64,000 nucleotides of DNA from Ureibacillus sinduriensis BLB-1 = JCM 15800 (GTDB lineage: Bacteria > Bacillota > Bacilli > Bacillales_A > Planococcaceae). The notes beneath the pieces were generated by a model. That model did not search any database. It saw nothing but the letters and a program-made list of their open reading frames with translations, and was not told where the DNA came from. The position numbers and the translations under genes are program-made. Where the stretch lies: assembly GCF_000772955.1 (NCBI RefSeq), contig NZ_JPVO01000050.1, positions 110,835 through 174,834 on the forward strand, written 5' to 3'. Shown piece after piece: positions 43,976 through 52,442 of the stretch (position 1 is the stretch's first letter; each line of letters starts with the position of its first letter).

Positions 43976-44776
43976 TTGTCTTATCGCCTTTTACAATTTA
44001 TCAGTGTACTTTTGCCTACGATATTAATCGGTGGGTTCGAGTACATTCGCCATGACTTTCTTTTGCACTCTCTATCAATGGAAGCAGGTAATTTATATAT
44101 TACAATTCTAACTTTTGTGCTTTCCCTTTTGTTTTCAATCTGGATGTTTCGCACAATTAAAGCAATGAATAACAAACTTGTGAGTGAACAATCCAAAAGA
44201 GCCGTCTATGAAGAACGGGAAAGACTGGCTCGGGAGCTGCATGACGGGATTGCTCAATCCATTTTCTATATGAATATCAAACTTAAACAAAATGATATCG
44301 AAGCGGCTTCCCGCGCTCTATCCACTATCGATAATCATGTGCGCCAGGCGATCTTCAATCTGCGTTCAGAGCCTGAAATAGATGATTCGCTTCACACAAG
44401 AATAACGAAATGGCATTCTGAATGGAGTCAAGTAACGGGAATTGAAGTAGAAGAGGACATCCAGATTCCCCATAATTACTTCACAACAAAGGAAGAAGTC
44501 CAAATTTTTGCCATTATTCAAGAAGCTTTTGCAAACATCCGTAAGCATGCACAAGCATCCAAAGCAATCATTACGATGAGGGAAATAACAAACACAAACG
44601 GATGGCAATTAAAAATTGTGGATAACGGAAGTGGAATCGATATGTTAAAGAAATCGAGCCGGCAATACGGACTATCAATGATGGAGGAACGTTCAAAGCA
44701 GCTCGGCGCAATACTGCAAGTTATCAATAGCCAAAATGGCGGAACCGAAATAATCGTCACAAAGGAGAAACAATAA
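43976..44776 (+). CDS. NarL-type sensor histidine kinase
   Basis: 266 residues from TTG at 43976 (GGAGAGG upstream). Two N-terminal membrane helices (5-20, 40-60) with a very short loop between, so it senses within or near the membrane. HisKA_3 domain with ERLARELHDGIAQS, phospho-His89, then a HATPase domain (IIQEAFANIRKHAQAS, VDNGSGID, YGLSMMEERSKQLGA). Overlaps the regulator gene by one base. It probably controls the divergent PepSY/CopC operon. Confidence 0.88.
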   Translation: MSYRLLQFISVLLPTILIGGFEYIRHDFLLHSLSMEAGNLYITILTFVLSLLFSIWMFRTIKAMNNKLVSEQSKRAVYEERERLARELHDGIAQSIFYMNIKLKQNDIEAASRALSTIDNHVRQAIFNLRSEPEIDDSLHTRITKWHSEWSQVTGIEVEEDIQIPHNYFTTKEEVQIFAIIQEAFANIRKHAQASKAIITMREITNTNGWQLKIVDNGSGIDMLKKSSRQYGLSMMEERSKQLGAILQVINSQNGGTEIIVTKEKQ

Positions 44777-45432
44777 TGCCGTACTATAGTGTAATCATTG
44801 CAGACGACCACCCCTTAGCAAGAGAAGGAATTCGAAGTGTACTTGAGGCGGATAGATCGTTTTCCATAGTAGGTGAAGCTACTGATGGATTCGAAGCATT
44901 AGAACTTTGTGGGCAATTCCAACCCGATTTGCTACTTCTGGATATCAACATGCCGAGGTTAAATGGACTTGAAGCGGTAAGAAGAATACGTTTAGCCTAC
45001 CCTCAGACACATGTTGTCATGTTAACGGTGTCGGATGATGTGAAAGATTTGTTCACAGCCATACAATACGGGGCACAAGGCTATTTATTAAAAAATATGG
45101 AGCCGGAGGACTGGATTGAATACCTTCATGCTCTCTTGGGAAATCAACAGGAAATTTCCCGCGAAATAGCGAGCAGATTACTCTATCGCTTCCGAAACCG
45201 GAATACGTATGAGGATGAACCTAGTCCCCTTAGTTTGACACCAAGAGAGTGCGAGATTCTATCAAGAGTAGCCGCTGGGGACACAAACAAGCAGATTGCC
45301 CAGAGCTTTTACATTGCCGAAAATACGGTGAAGAACCATATTAAAAATTTACTTGAAAAACTGCAGCTGGATAATCGTGTACAGCTTGCGGCATACGCTG
45401 TAAGGCATGGTTTGATTGAGGAAAACTACTAA
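44776..45432 (+). CDS. NarL/LuxR-type response regulator
   Basis: 218 residues. Receiver domain (1-120) with phospho-Asp56 in LLLLDINMP, Asp10/Asp11, Thr in MLTVSD and Lys in YLLKNM; C-terminal LuxR helix-turn-helix (LTPRECEILSRVAAGDTNKQIAQSFYIAENTVKNHI, shown as its motif order). DNA-binding partner of the upstream kinase; 179 bp divergent region before the PepSY gene is the likely target. Confidence 0.9.
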   Translation: MPYYSVIIADDHPLAREGIRSVLEADRSFSIVGEATDGFEALELCGQFQPDLLLLDINMPRLNGLEAVRRIRLAYPQTHVVMLTVSDDVKDLFTAIQYGAQGYLLKNMEPEDWIEYLHALLGNQQEISREIASRLLYRFRNRNTYEDEPSPLSLTPRECEILSRVAAGDTNKQIAQSFYIAENTVKNHIKNLLEKLQLDNRVQLAAYAVRHGLIEENY

Positions 45433-45435
45433 GTT

Positions 45436-45690
45436 CAATAGAATAGCAAAAGCCAGCCTATTAACGGGTTGGCTCAGAGTGTAGACAAAGTCGATCTTCG
45501 ACTTTGTCTTCACGTTTTTTAGGCTACTTCCTTCAATGAAAGATTACCCAGACTGTCTTGAAAACGCTTGGCAGACAAGGCGGGCAGTCGAGTGAATAGA
45601 GGGACGAACGAGACAATCAACGCAGGATGAAAGCATTTGTCAACAATCTGAAGCCAACCTATAACCAGTTGGTTTTAATGCTGGGTTCAA
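45436..45690. repeat. Candidate intergenic repeat element
   Basis: Non-coding 255-bp stretch bounded by two similar 24-mers in direct orientation (AGCCAGCCTATTAACGGGTT... from 45451 and AGCCAACCTATAACCAGTTG... from 45654). The interior is rich in inverted repeats (GACTG...CAGTC around 45551-45591) and has no coding frame. It looks like a mobile-type intergenic repeat, but only one copy is in the window. Confidence 0.35.
45451..45508 (+). terminator. Tandem hairpins after the response regulator
   Basis: AGCCAGCC / GGTTGGCT (45451-45474, one wobble pair) and AGACAAAGTCGA / TCGACTTTGTCT (12-bp perfect stem, loop of 3, 45482-45508), followed by TCACGTTTTTT. The second is a good terminator. Confidence 0.7.
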
Positions 45691-45692
45691 GA

Positions 45693-46892
45693 TTACGCTT
45701 TTTGAATAATCCACTCAAACGGGTCTTCTATCTGTTCCCATGATTCATTGAATTCATTCGTTGTTAATAAACATTGATCCAATTCATGCGTAATTCGTTC
45801 TTTATCGAGGTTTGTACCTATGATGACGATTTTTGTCATACGGTCCCCGAATACCACATCCCACTCTTTTTGCATTTCAGGATTATCCGTTAATATTTGC
45901 TTTTGTTGCGGTTCTGATAAAGCAGCAACCCAATAGGAAACCGGTTCGATATTGACGGACGGGCCTGCCTGCGAGAATAAGATTGCATAATCATGATGGG
46001 CCGCACTCCAAACAATTCCCTTTGCTCTAATAATCGAAAGCGGCATCTGATCGCTCCATTCTTTAAAGCGAGCGGGATGGAAAGGCATTTTTCTTGTATA
46101 AGAGAAGGATGAAATTCCATATTCCTCAGTTTCAGGCGTGTGATTCTCATGGCCTTGTTCCAACTCTTTTAACCATCCGGCAGAATTCGCCACCGTTTCA
46201 AAGTCGAATCTGCCTGTATTTAATATCTCCTTTGGATCAATAATCCCCTTCGTTGTTCGTATAATCTTTGCCTCCGGTTGCAATGCACGGATGATTCGCT
46301 CTAATTTCGCTAGCTCTTCCTCCGACACTAAATCACATTTATTGAGTATTAAGACATCACAAAACTCAATTTGGTCAATTAGTAAATCGGCTATATCCCG
46401 TTCGTCCAATTCTCCTATAGCCTCTTTTCGGTCCAACAAAGTTTCTCCAGACTGGAAATCATGCCAAAAACGGTTTGCATCAACTACCGTTACCATCGTA
46501 TCTAATTTGCAAATTTCGGGAAGGTTGATTCCTGATTCTTCATCAACATATGAAAATGTCTGTGCAACTGGAATGGGTTCACCGATACCTGTTGATTCAA
46601 TGACGATATAGTCGATGTTCCCTAGATCGACAAGATTCTTTACTTCCACTAGTAAATCTTCGCGCAATGTGCAACAAATACAGCCATTTGATAATTCGAT
46701 GAGCTTTTCTTCCGTTCTTGATAGCCCAGTTCCCTTTTGCACAAGTTCTGCATCTATGTTAATTTCACTCATGTCATTTACTATAACCGCTACTCTTAGA
46801 TTCTCTTTATTCTGCAAAATATGATTCAGAACTGTTGTCTTTCCAGAGCCGAGATAGCCACTTAAGACTGTAACCGGAATTTTATTTTTCAT
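45693..46892 (-). CDS. zagA: COG0523 GTPase, zinc metallochaperone ZagA (YciC)
   Basis: 399 residues from ATG at 46892 (AAGGAG nine nt upstream; frames further up lack a site). Walker [10 protein letters not shown] (12-20), metal-site CICC at 71-74, NKCD for guanine binding, and a C-terminal CobW_C domain ([17 protein letters not shown]). In B. subtilis ZagA is induced by zinc starvation through Zur and delivers zinc to FolE. Third gene after two zinc-free ribosomal protein paralogues, exactly a Zur regulon set. Confidence 0.93.
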   Translation of the reverse strand: MKNKIPVTVLSGYLGSGKTTVLNHILQNKENLRVAVIVNDMSEINIDAELVQKGTGLSRTEEKLIELSNGCICCTLREDLLVEVKNLVDLGNIDYIVIESTGIGEPIPVAQTFSYVDEESGINLPEICKLDTMVTVVDANRFWHDFQSGETLLDRKEAIGELDERDIADLLIDQIEFCDVLILNKCDLVSEEELAKLERIIRALQPEAKIIRTTKGIIDPKEILNTGRFDFETVANSAGWLKELEQGHENHTPETEEYGISSFSYTRKMPFHPARFKEWSDQMPLSIIRAKGIVWSAAHHDYAILFSQAGPSVNIEPVSYWVAALSEPQQKQILTDNPEMQKEWDVVFGDRMTKIVIIGTNLDKERITHELDQCLLTTNEFNESWEQIEDPFEWIIQKA

Positions 46893-46971
46893 ATTATCCA
46901 TCTCCTTCAATTCTAGTGATTTAATTGACTGCGCACTCATTTTGCAATGTGCAATAGTTGGATCTACCTTG

Positions 46972-47241
46972 TTACCAACTGGATTTTTTCACTCCCGGAA
47001 TTTGCCCTTTATGTGCATACTCTCTAAAAGCAATCCGGGACATTTTGAATTTCCTTAAATAACCCCTTGGTCTACCTGTAACCTCACATCTATTTTTCAG
47101 TCTCGTTGGAGACGAATCCCTCGGAAGTTTCCTGAGCGCTTCATAATCCCCTTGCTCTTTTAACTCCCTTCGGATTGCTGCATACTTCTCCACCAGCGCC
47201 CGACGTTTCTGTTCTTTTACGACTTTTGATTTTTTGGCCAT
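46972..47241 (-). CDS. rpsN: Zinc-independent ribosomal protein S14 paralogue
   Basis: 89 residues from ATG at 47241. [20 protein letters not shown] through [24 protein letters not shown] to KKSSW, the long S14 form without the CxxC-x-CxxC zinc knuckle of the main 61-residue protein. It replaces the zinc-binding S14 during zinc limitation. Second gene of the Zur-type operon. Confidence 0.93.
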   Translation of the reverse strand: MAKKSKVVKEQKRRALVEKYAAIRRELKEQGDYEALRKLPRDSSPTRLKNRCEVTGRPRGYLRKFKMSRIAFREYAHKGQIPGVKKSSW

Positions 47242-47306
47242 GTTATCACTCTTTCGCAAGAATTTCATTACGCTTACTTCCCTTGTACTACTCCCTATAA
47301 CAGATA

Positions 47307-47456
47307 CTATTTCGTTTCCCGATGTAAAGTACGTTTCTTTAGACGGGGGCTATATTTCATCAATTCCAGTCGTTCTGGATTCGTCCGCTTGTTTTTCGTT
47401 GTAATGTAATTTCGATCTCCTGTTTCTGTACAAGCCAGTGTAATTTTCACTCTCAT
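47307..47456 (-). CDS. rpmG: Zinc-independent ribosomal protein L33 paralogue
   Basis: 49 residues: [20 protein letters not shown] then [20 protein letters not shown] and RTLHRETK. The family signature is complete while the two CxxC pairs of zinc-binding L33 are missing (single Cys9), marking a zinc-free form. GGAGG lies upstream of the ATG. First gene of the rpmG-rpsN-zagA operon, downstream of two Zur-type boxes. Confidence 0.93.
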   Translation of the reverse strand: MRVKITLACTETGDRNYITTKNKRTNPERLELMKYSPRLKKRTLHRETK

Positions 47457-47490
47457 TATTAATTCCTCCTAGGTTCATTTCGTAAATCGT

Positions 47491-47555
47491 AAAACGTAAT
47501 AATTACGATTTAGTTGATAAGTTGTATTATAAATAGTAATCATTACTATTTGCAA
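47491..47555 (-). promoter_or_regulatory. Promoter with two Zur-type operators
   Basis: Minus strand -35 TTGCAA (47555-47550), 18-bp spacer, -10 TATAAT (47531-47526). Box 1 at 47531-47551 is a perfect dyad (arms AAATAGTAAT and ATTACTATTT around one C) covering the spacer. Box 2 at 47491-47511 (arms AAAACGTAAT and ATTACGATTT around one A) matches the B. subtilis Zur consensus AAATCGTAAT-N-ATTACGATTT except at two positions and lies just after the start. Confidence 0.85.
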
Positions 47556-47598
47556 GTGTTATGTGAATTTTATTTTTGGGTGGAGAGACCACAAAAAT

Positions 47599-47623
47599 AG
47601 CTGGATCCGTTTTGGATCCAGCT
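47599..47623 (-). terminator. Terminator of ykhA
   Basis: Perfect AGCTGGATCC / GGATCCAGCT, 5-nt loop, then ATTTTTG on the minus strand. Confidence 0.85.
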
Positions 47624-47676
47624 AATGTCAGCATTCTTTTTTTATGGAGTAATTACTGTGTTCTATTCTTGCACTA

Positions 47677-48114
47677 TTACTTCTTCTTAAGTTTTAACTC
47701 TCGTTGATATTTTACTTGTTCGTAGAGTCTCCTCTGTTCTTCTGACTCGATTACAACTTGAGGTACCTGACGGGGCTCCCCATCATCATCAACCGCTACC
47801 ATCGTTACAAATGATTCAGTAGTTAATGTACTTTGACCTGTTTTTACCTGAAAAGAAGTTACTCTCACAAATACGGTAATTGATGTGTTTCCTGTATAAA
47901 CCACTATACCTTCCAGTTCCAGGATATCCCCCACACGTGCCGGCGAAAGAAAATCAACAGAATCAATCGATACAGTTACAGTGTTGCCTCCTGCATGCTT
48001 CATAGAAGCTATCGCTGCCACTTCATCTATATACGCAAGTACTTTCCCCCCAAATATAGTTCCATGATGATTCGTATCGGGCGGCAAGATTAAATGTGCT
48101 TGTATTGTCCTCAT
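47677..48114 (-). CDS. ykhA: Acyl-CoA thioesterase (YkhA-type hotdog)
   Basis: 145 residues. Hotdog domain with HLILPPDTNHHGTIFGGKVLAYIDEVAAIAS, where Asn-His-His and the Asp of YIDE mark the active site, and SIDSVDFLSPARVGD. Matches BACH/YkhA thioesterases that hydrolyse medium and long acyl-CoA; works as a hexamer in the cytoplasm. Its start overlaps a small upstream open frame by 4 bp. Charged tail EQVKYQRELKLKKK. Confidence 0.9.
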   Translation of the reverse strand: MRTIQAHLILPPDTNHHGTIFGGKVLAYIDEVAAIASMKHAGGNTVTVSIDSVDFLSPARVGDILELEGIVVYTGNTSITVFVRVTSFQVKTGQSTLTTESFVTMVAVDDDGEPRQVPQVVIESEEQRRLYEQVKYQRELKLKKK

Positions 48115-48260
48115 ATATCCTCCTCCTCATTACTTCGATCAATTGAAGCCATTCGTTTATTTGTCTCGCTAAGGAATACATGATTGATTTGCTTTAATTC
48201 TGGATGTTGGCCAATTGCGCTCTGAAGACGCCGTATTCTATTCCTCAGATTGTTCTTCAT
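48111..48260 (-). CDS. Small open frame coupled to ykhA
   Basis: 49 codons: MKNNLRNRIRRLQSAIGQHP then ELKQINHVFLSETNKRMASI and DRSNEEEDI. Its stop TGA overlaps the ykhA ATG (ATGA), the hallmark of coupled translation, and the acidic end supplies GAGGAGGAG as the ykhA ribosome site. Its own ribosome site is poor (AGGAAG 19 nt upstream). Likely a helical cytosolic peptide or a leader for ykhA; unknown family. Confidence 0.4.
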   Translation of the reverse strand: MKNNLRNRIRRLQSAIGQHPELKQINHVFLSETNKRMASIDRSNEEEDI

Positions 48261-48434
48261 AGTAAAAAATAAAGTTCTTCCTAATCACTGCCACTCATCC
48301 GTCCTTAATAACTTATCCCTGATATAATTTCCATCTTAATTATATAATTAGATAAAGTATATACCTAACTATCAGTTCCCGAATTAGATTTTCCATTTAA
48401 ATAGAGATATCCAAATAGAGAGACGAGGGTTTAT

Positions 48435-49649
48435 ATGAAGATTGGTAAGTTTGGACAAGTTAATAATATAACAGTGGATACCATACGTCATTATATGGAT
48501 ATGGGTTTACTGGTTCCCGAGAAAAAAGGCGGACAATATTATTTCGACGATAATTGCCAAAAGGATTTAGAAATGATTATGGAATTCAAAACAATGGGCT
48601 TTAGCTTGAATGAAATAAAAACAGTATTAATATTCAAAAACTTAGGGATGCTTGCTGGCTATGAAGAAAATGCTTACTTTCAATCTTTATTCAATCATAA
48701 ATATGAGAAAATAGCTGAGGAAATTGCTAAATTATCAGCGGCAAATAAAAAAATAAAAAAGAAAATCGAGGAATATAACGAGAAGCCTGGACACACAAAA
48801 GTACCGATGGGAATTGATATAAGCTACTTAAGCCTCCTTTGCTGCCCAAAATGTGGCGAACCTCTTACTTTAGAAAACGGTACGATTAATAGAAATCAAA
48901 TCATTGAAGGCGAACTTGCCTGCCATTGCCGCACATATAAGGTGGAAGCAGGCATTCTTATTACCGGTACTTTAAATGATATTATTCCAATATCAAATGC
49001 AGATGACTACATATCTGAATATATTTTAAACACAGATCCGTTCTATTTGGAGACCCTTCAAAAAGGACTTCAAACACTAAAACGAAAAATTACAGGATTA
49101 AATTTAGAAAGCAAAGTGATTCTTGAACCAGGTACGGGAGTCGGTTTTTTATTAAGGACGATTTATGATGCCCTACCCGATAGCTGTATATATATTGCGG
49201 TTGATCACAATATTGAGAAACAGAAATTTTTAAAAGGGCTATTGGAGAGAACAGGAATCAAGAAAAATATCCTATTTATCTGTTCGGACTTCTCGGAGAT
49301 TCCAATTAAAAAACATTCAACTGACATCATTATAGATCATGCGGGGACGAGCAATTACAGTTTTGAGCACACTGATTTTCTGTTGGAAATATTGGACGAA
49401 TTCATTAAGAAGGAGGCATACTTGCTCGGAACTTACTTGGCGTTTAAAAATTTCAGCACCACTAGTAAAGTTCTTCCTCAGTACCGCGATAACTTTATTC
49501 CTTCAAAAATAAGGGGAAAAATTGAGGCACTTCATTTTGAACTTCTTGAAGAAACTACCTCCGACTTAATCAGCAAGGGTGGACGCTATGAGGATTATTT
49601 CGTTTTTGGGGAAGAGGTATTTAATTATTTGTTTATTGGTAAAAGGTAG
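48435..49649 (+). CDS. MerR regulator fused to Trm112-like zinc ribbon and SAM methyltransferase
   Basis: 404 residues in three parts. 1-110: MerR winged helix (VNNITVDTIRHYMDMGLLVPEKKGGQYYF in order) and long dimer helix. 130-180: zinc ribbon CCPKCGEPL...ACHCRTYKVEAGILITG, like Trm112/YcaR. 190-400: class I methyltransferase, SAM motif VILEPGTGVGFLL and acidic AVDHN at strand 2. The regulator's effector domain is replaced by an enzyme, so SAM or the substrate could be the signal. It precedes an MFS exporter whose promoter has the MerR-type 19-bp spacer. Could otherwise be a resistance rRNA methyltransferase. GACGAGGG lies upstream. Confidence 0.75.
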   Translation: MKIGKFGQVNNITVDTIRHYMDMGLLVPEKKGGQYYFDDNCQKDLEMIMEFKTMGFSLNEIKTVLIFKNLGMLAGYEENAYFQSLFNHKYEKIAEEIAKLSAANKKIKKKIEEYNEKPGHTKVPMGIDISYLSLLCCPKCGEPLTLENGTINRNQIIEGELACHCRTYKVEAGILITGTLNDIIPISNADDYISEYILNTDPFYLETLQKGLQTLKRKITGLNLESKVILEPGTGVGFLLRTIYDALPDSCIYIAVDHNIEKQKFLKGLLERTGIKKNILFICSDFSEIPIKKHSTDIIIDHAGTSNYSFEHTDFLLEILDEFIKKEAYLLGTYLAFKNFSTTSKVLPQYRDNFIPSKIRGKIEALHFELLEETTSDLISKGGRYEDYFVFGEEVFNYLFIGKR

Positions 49650-49672
49650 GGTTAACCCTATCTTTTTTATTT
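49643..49672 (+). terminator. Terminator after the MerR-methyltransferase gene
   Basis: GGTAGGG-TTAA-CCCTATC followed by TTTTTT; overlaps the stop codon. It separates the regulator from the MFS gene, which then needs its own promoter. Confidence 0.8.
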
Positions 49673-49701
49673 TATTACCGTTAAAATTCACCTTTTGCCT
49701 A

Positions 49702-49732
49702 TTGCTCGGGGGTTTAGCCAATCCCGTATACT
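49702..49732 (+). promoter_or_regulatory. MerR-type promoter of the MFS gene
   Basis: -35 TTGCTC (49702-49707), 19-bp spacer, -10 TATACT (49727-49732). The spacer holds the dyad GGGTTTAGCCAATCCC (49710-49725; symmetric at GGG-TT-GC-AA-CCC). Overlong spacer with a central dyad is the mark of MerR-activated promoters. Confidence 0.7.
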
Positions 49733-49768
49733 CTTTTTTACCACAGTATAAACAAGGAGGCAAAACGA

Positions 49769-51052
49769 ATGGACGCACATTTAAATGGTAAAACGGAGAG
49801 AAGAAATTTAGCGCTTTATTCTTCGGGCAAAATCATCTCCGTTTTTGGAACATCAATTTATAATTTTGCCATTAGTTTTTATGTTTTAAAGTTAACAGGA
49901 TCGGCGTTAAGTTTCACCATCACATTACTGCTTGGGACTTTGCCCATGATTCTTATCAATCCATTTGCAGGAGTTATTGCAGACAAGGTTAATAAAAAGA
50001 AGATGGTCATACTGATGGAAATACTCAGCGGAATTTTGCTGATTTCAGTTTATCTGATAAGTAGTTTTTCAGGCTTGAACCTATTACTCATTTATATTAC
50101 AGCTTTCTGCTTGACTATATTTGTTACTTTCTTTGGAGTTGGTATGGAGGCGGCTAAACCTAATATTGTTTCTAGTAAAAAATTGATGAATATTAACTCC
50201 ATTGGAAAAATCATTGACTCAGTATCTTCCATACTTGGTCCGATGCTGGGCGGAATGGTCTTCGCCTTTTTCGATATAAGAACCTTTATCATTTTTAGTG
50301 GTATTTGCTTTCTTATTTCTGGATTTTCGATGATGTTTATTGATTTTAACTTCAACAAGGAGTTACAGGAGTTGGTAAAGAAAACTGTTCGAATCGACTT
50401 TATCGAGGATATAAAAGATGGGTTTCATTATTTATACGAACGCAAGAATATAATGGGTTTGTTCCTAATTTTGATTTCATTAAACTTCTTTCTGAGTTTT
50501 GCAGTCACCATCCCTATTCCATATATCATAAACACTATACTGGAACTTGGATCAGGACTATTTGGAGTCATCCAGGCATCACTGCCGCTCGGTCTGATTG
50601 CTGGGGCCCTTGTTGTCAAGAAGATAACAGAACGAATGCCTTATTCAAAGCTGATGAGATTACTTACTATATTCTTATCTATCTGTATGATAGCCACAGG
50701 GTTTCCGCTCATATTTGAGAGTGCATCATTCAGCCATATGATTTACGGAATTTACTACTGCTTGCTAATGTTCTGCTTCGGGATCGTGATAGCGTTTATT
50801 GATATTCCGATTGCGTATTTCATGCAAAAAGAAATACCGGAAGAGTACAGGGGCAGAGTAATGAGTATTGGTATAAGCATCGGAAAAATCATGACCCCGG
50901 TTGCAATGGTGGTATCTGGCTTTCTCCTTGAACTGATTCCTCCATATACTTTGCCGATTGGCGGAGGGATTCTTTATTTGCTGATTACCCTCATCAACTC
51001 TAGAAAAATACCGATTAATCTATCTACTAAACTTGAATCCTCGTCAAACTGA
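49769..51052 (+). CDS. MFS exporter (macrolide-efflux-like MFS_3)
   Basis: 427 residues, twelve membrane segments. N-terminal GKIISVFGTSIYNFAISFYVLKLTGSA and loop GVIADKVNKKKMVILMEI fit the MefA-like MFS_3 group of drug exporters; a second-half loop EIPEEYRGRVMSIG is also typical. AAGGAGG precedes the ATG. Probably pumps out an antibiotic or toxic metabolite when the upstream MerR-methyltransferase is activated (inference from promoter). Confidence 0.82.
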   Translation: MDAHLNGKTERRNLALYSSGKIISVFGTSIYNFAISFYVLKLTGSALSFTITLLLGTLPMILINPFAGVIADKVNKKKMVILMEILSGILLISVYLISSFSGLNLLLIYITAFCLTIFVTFFGVGMEAAKPNIVSSKKLMNINSIGKIIDSVSSILGPMLGGMVFAFFDIRTFIIFSGICFLISGFSMMFIDFNFNKELQELVKKTVRIDFIEDIKDGFHYLYERKNIMGLFLILISLNFFLSFAVTIPIPYIINTILELGSGLFGVIQASLPLGLIAGALVVKKITERMPYSKLMRLLTIFLSICMIATGFPLIFESASFSHMIYGIYYCLLMFCFGIVIAFIDIPIAYFMQKEIPEEYRGRVMSIGISIGKIMTPVAMVVSGFLLELIPPYTLPIGGGILYLLITLINSRKIPINLSTKLESSSN

Positions 51053-51062
51053 ACAAAAAATT

Positions 51063-51113
51063 AACAGGGATGGAAAATGGTTGCCTTAGCCCCCATCCCT
51101 TCCTACTGTTTTA
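51063..51113. terminator. Hairpin between convergent MFS and SEDS genes
   Basis: AACAGGGATGG pairs with CCATCCC and TACTGTT around a 19-nt loop; ends in TTTTAAT on the plus strand. Imperfect but well placed to end both transcripts. Confidence 0.5.
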
Positions 51114-51122
51114 ATAAGATAC

Positions 51123-52442
51123 TTATTCATATCTTGTACTTCCGTATATTATTTTGCTACTAAAGTGTTTTCTTCTATATACACTCAAGGCTACCCCAAC
51201 AATAAAAGCATTCAATACAGTTGGCATTAAGCCGTAACTCATAAACGGCAAGGGCATTGAGCTGATTGGAAGCATACCAAAGGTCATCCCTACATTATAA
51301 AATAATTGTGTCGAGAAAAGGGTTGCACATCCTATGATAAGCAACTTTCCAAAAGACTCTTTTACCGTCCGGGAAATCAGCCAAAATCGTACAAGAAAAG
51401 CTAGTAAGATCATCATGATTACCATACCGATTGCATAGCCATATGTTTGAATTAAACTTCCAAAAACAAGTGTAGTATGTGCTTCAGGAATATACTTAAC
51501 ATTTTCTGCACCAAACAATCCCGCACTTTTTAGTGCATTTTCTAATGTTACATAAATATAACCACTACCCGTAGCATATTCTTCAGGATTAATAAAACCC
51601 AATAGACGACTAATTTGATAAGGGGCTATGCTTCCATTCTTATAAGCAACTACATATAAAATGATGATGCCAATCGCTAGACCAATTACACTCCCACTTA
51701 CAAGTAATTTCTCTTTCCGAGTAAAATTGCTTAGTAAGAAAAGAACACCAACTATGGCAATATAAATAAATAGCATTGATAAATTAGGAACTAATCCGAA
51801 TAGAAAAACTGAAAAAAGAAATAAGATAGCACCCTGCCACAATTTAAATGAAGATGTACTAAGAAGAGACGCCCACGCTAATAAAAATAAAGGAATTGCC
51901 ATCCAGACTTGCACATCAAAAATGCCAAAAGAAATCATCAGCTCGCCATTAACAACTTTATTCGAGAAAACAGTAAGCACATAAATCAACCCTGCACCAG
52001 CTGCATAAAACAGATATCCCATTCTTTTTAATTTTCGATAATCAATAAACATAATCACAATGGCTAATAAAAATCCGATGATTATTGAAATCACTTTGTT
52101 CTGAAGCATTGTTGTCATATTCAAATTAGCTGTTTCTAAGTATTGTTCTAGATTTAAAGCGATAATTGGCAAAAAACTAAGTAACAATGTGACGCTTAAC
52201 AATGAAACTAATAACCAATCTATTTTTGGTTTATGCAATTTATTGAGGGACTTGCCAAGCGTCAGAGGACTCCCCATTTCACGTACCGCCTTTTCCTCAG
52301 CCTGTAATTCACTATATCCTCTTTCTAGCCAAGATTGTTTCGATTTTTGTATATGTTGACTTAATTCAGTCTTCACATATTCCTTCGCTTCTCTCGACCG
52401 TATTTGAGTGATTACCGTTTCTAAAAAGTGACTAATTTTCAT
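51123..52442 (-). CDS. HAAS-domain / SEDS (FtsW-RodA-SpoVE) fusion lacking the catalytic Asp
   Basis: 439 residues. 1-70: HAAS-type helical domain (TELSQHIQKSKQSWLERGYS, ELQAEEKAVREMGSPLTLGKSL), the domain that usually partners PadR regulators. 75-430: about ten membrane helices of a SEDS glycan polymerase, with RLLGFINPEEYATGSGY and PEAHTTLVFGSL. In active SEDS proteins the latter reads PEAHTDFIFA and the Asp is essential; here it is Thr324. So it is probably not a polymerase but a sensor or anti-sigma-like partner of the ECF factor encoded two genes upstream. Its start overlaps the padR stop by 11 bp, with GAGGTG upstream. Confidence 0.8.
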   Translation of the reverse strand: MKISHFLETVITQIRSREAKEYVKTELSQHIQKSKQSWLERGYSELQAEEKAVREMGSPLTLGKSLNKLHKPKIDWLLVSLLSVTLLLSFLPIIALNLEQYLETANLNMTTMLQNKVISIIIGFLLAIVIMFIDYRKLKRMGYLFYAAGAGLIYVLTVFSNKVVNGELMISFGIFDVQVWMAIPLFLLAWASLLSTSSFKLWQGAILFLFSVFLFGLVPNLSMLFIYIAIVGVLFLLSNFTRKEKLLVSGSVIGLAIGIIILYVVAYKNGSIAPYQISRLLGFINPEEYATGSGYIYVTLENALKSAGLFGAENVKYIPEAHTTLVFGSLIQTYGYAIGMVIMMILLAFLVRFWLISRTVKESFGKLLIIGCATLFSTQLFYNVGMTFGMLPISSMPLPFMSYGLMPTVLNAFIVGVALSVYRRKHFSSKIIYGSTRYE

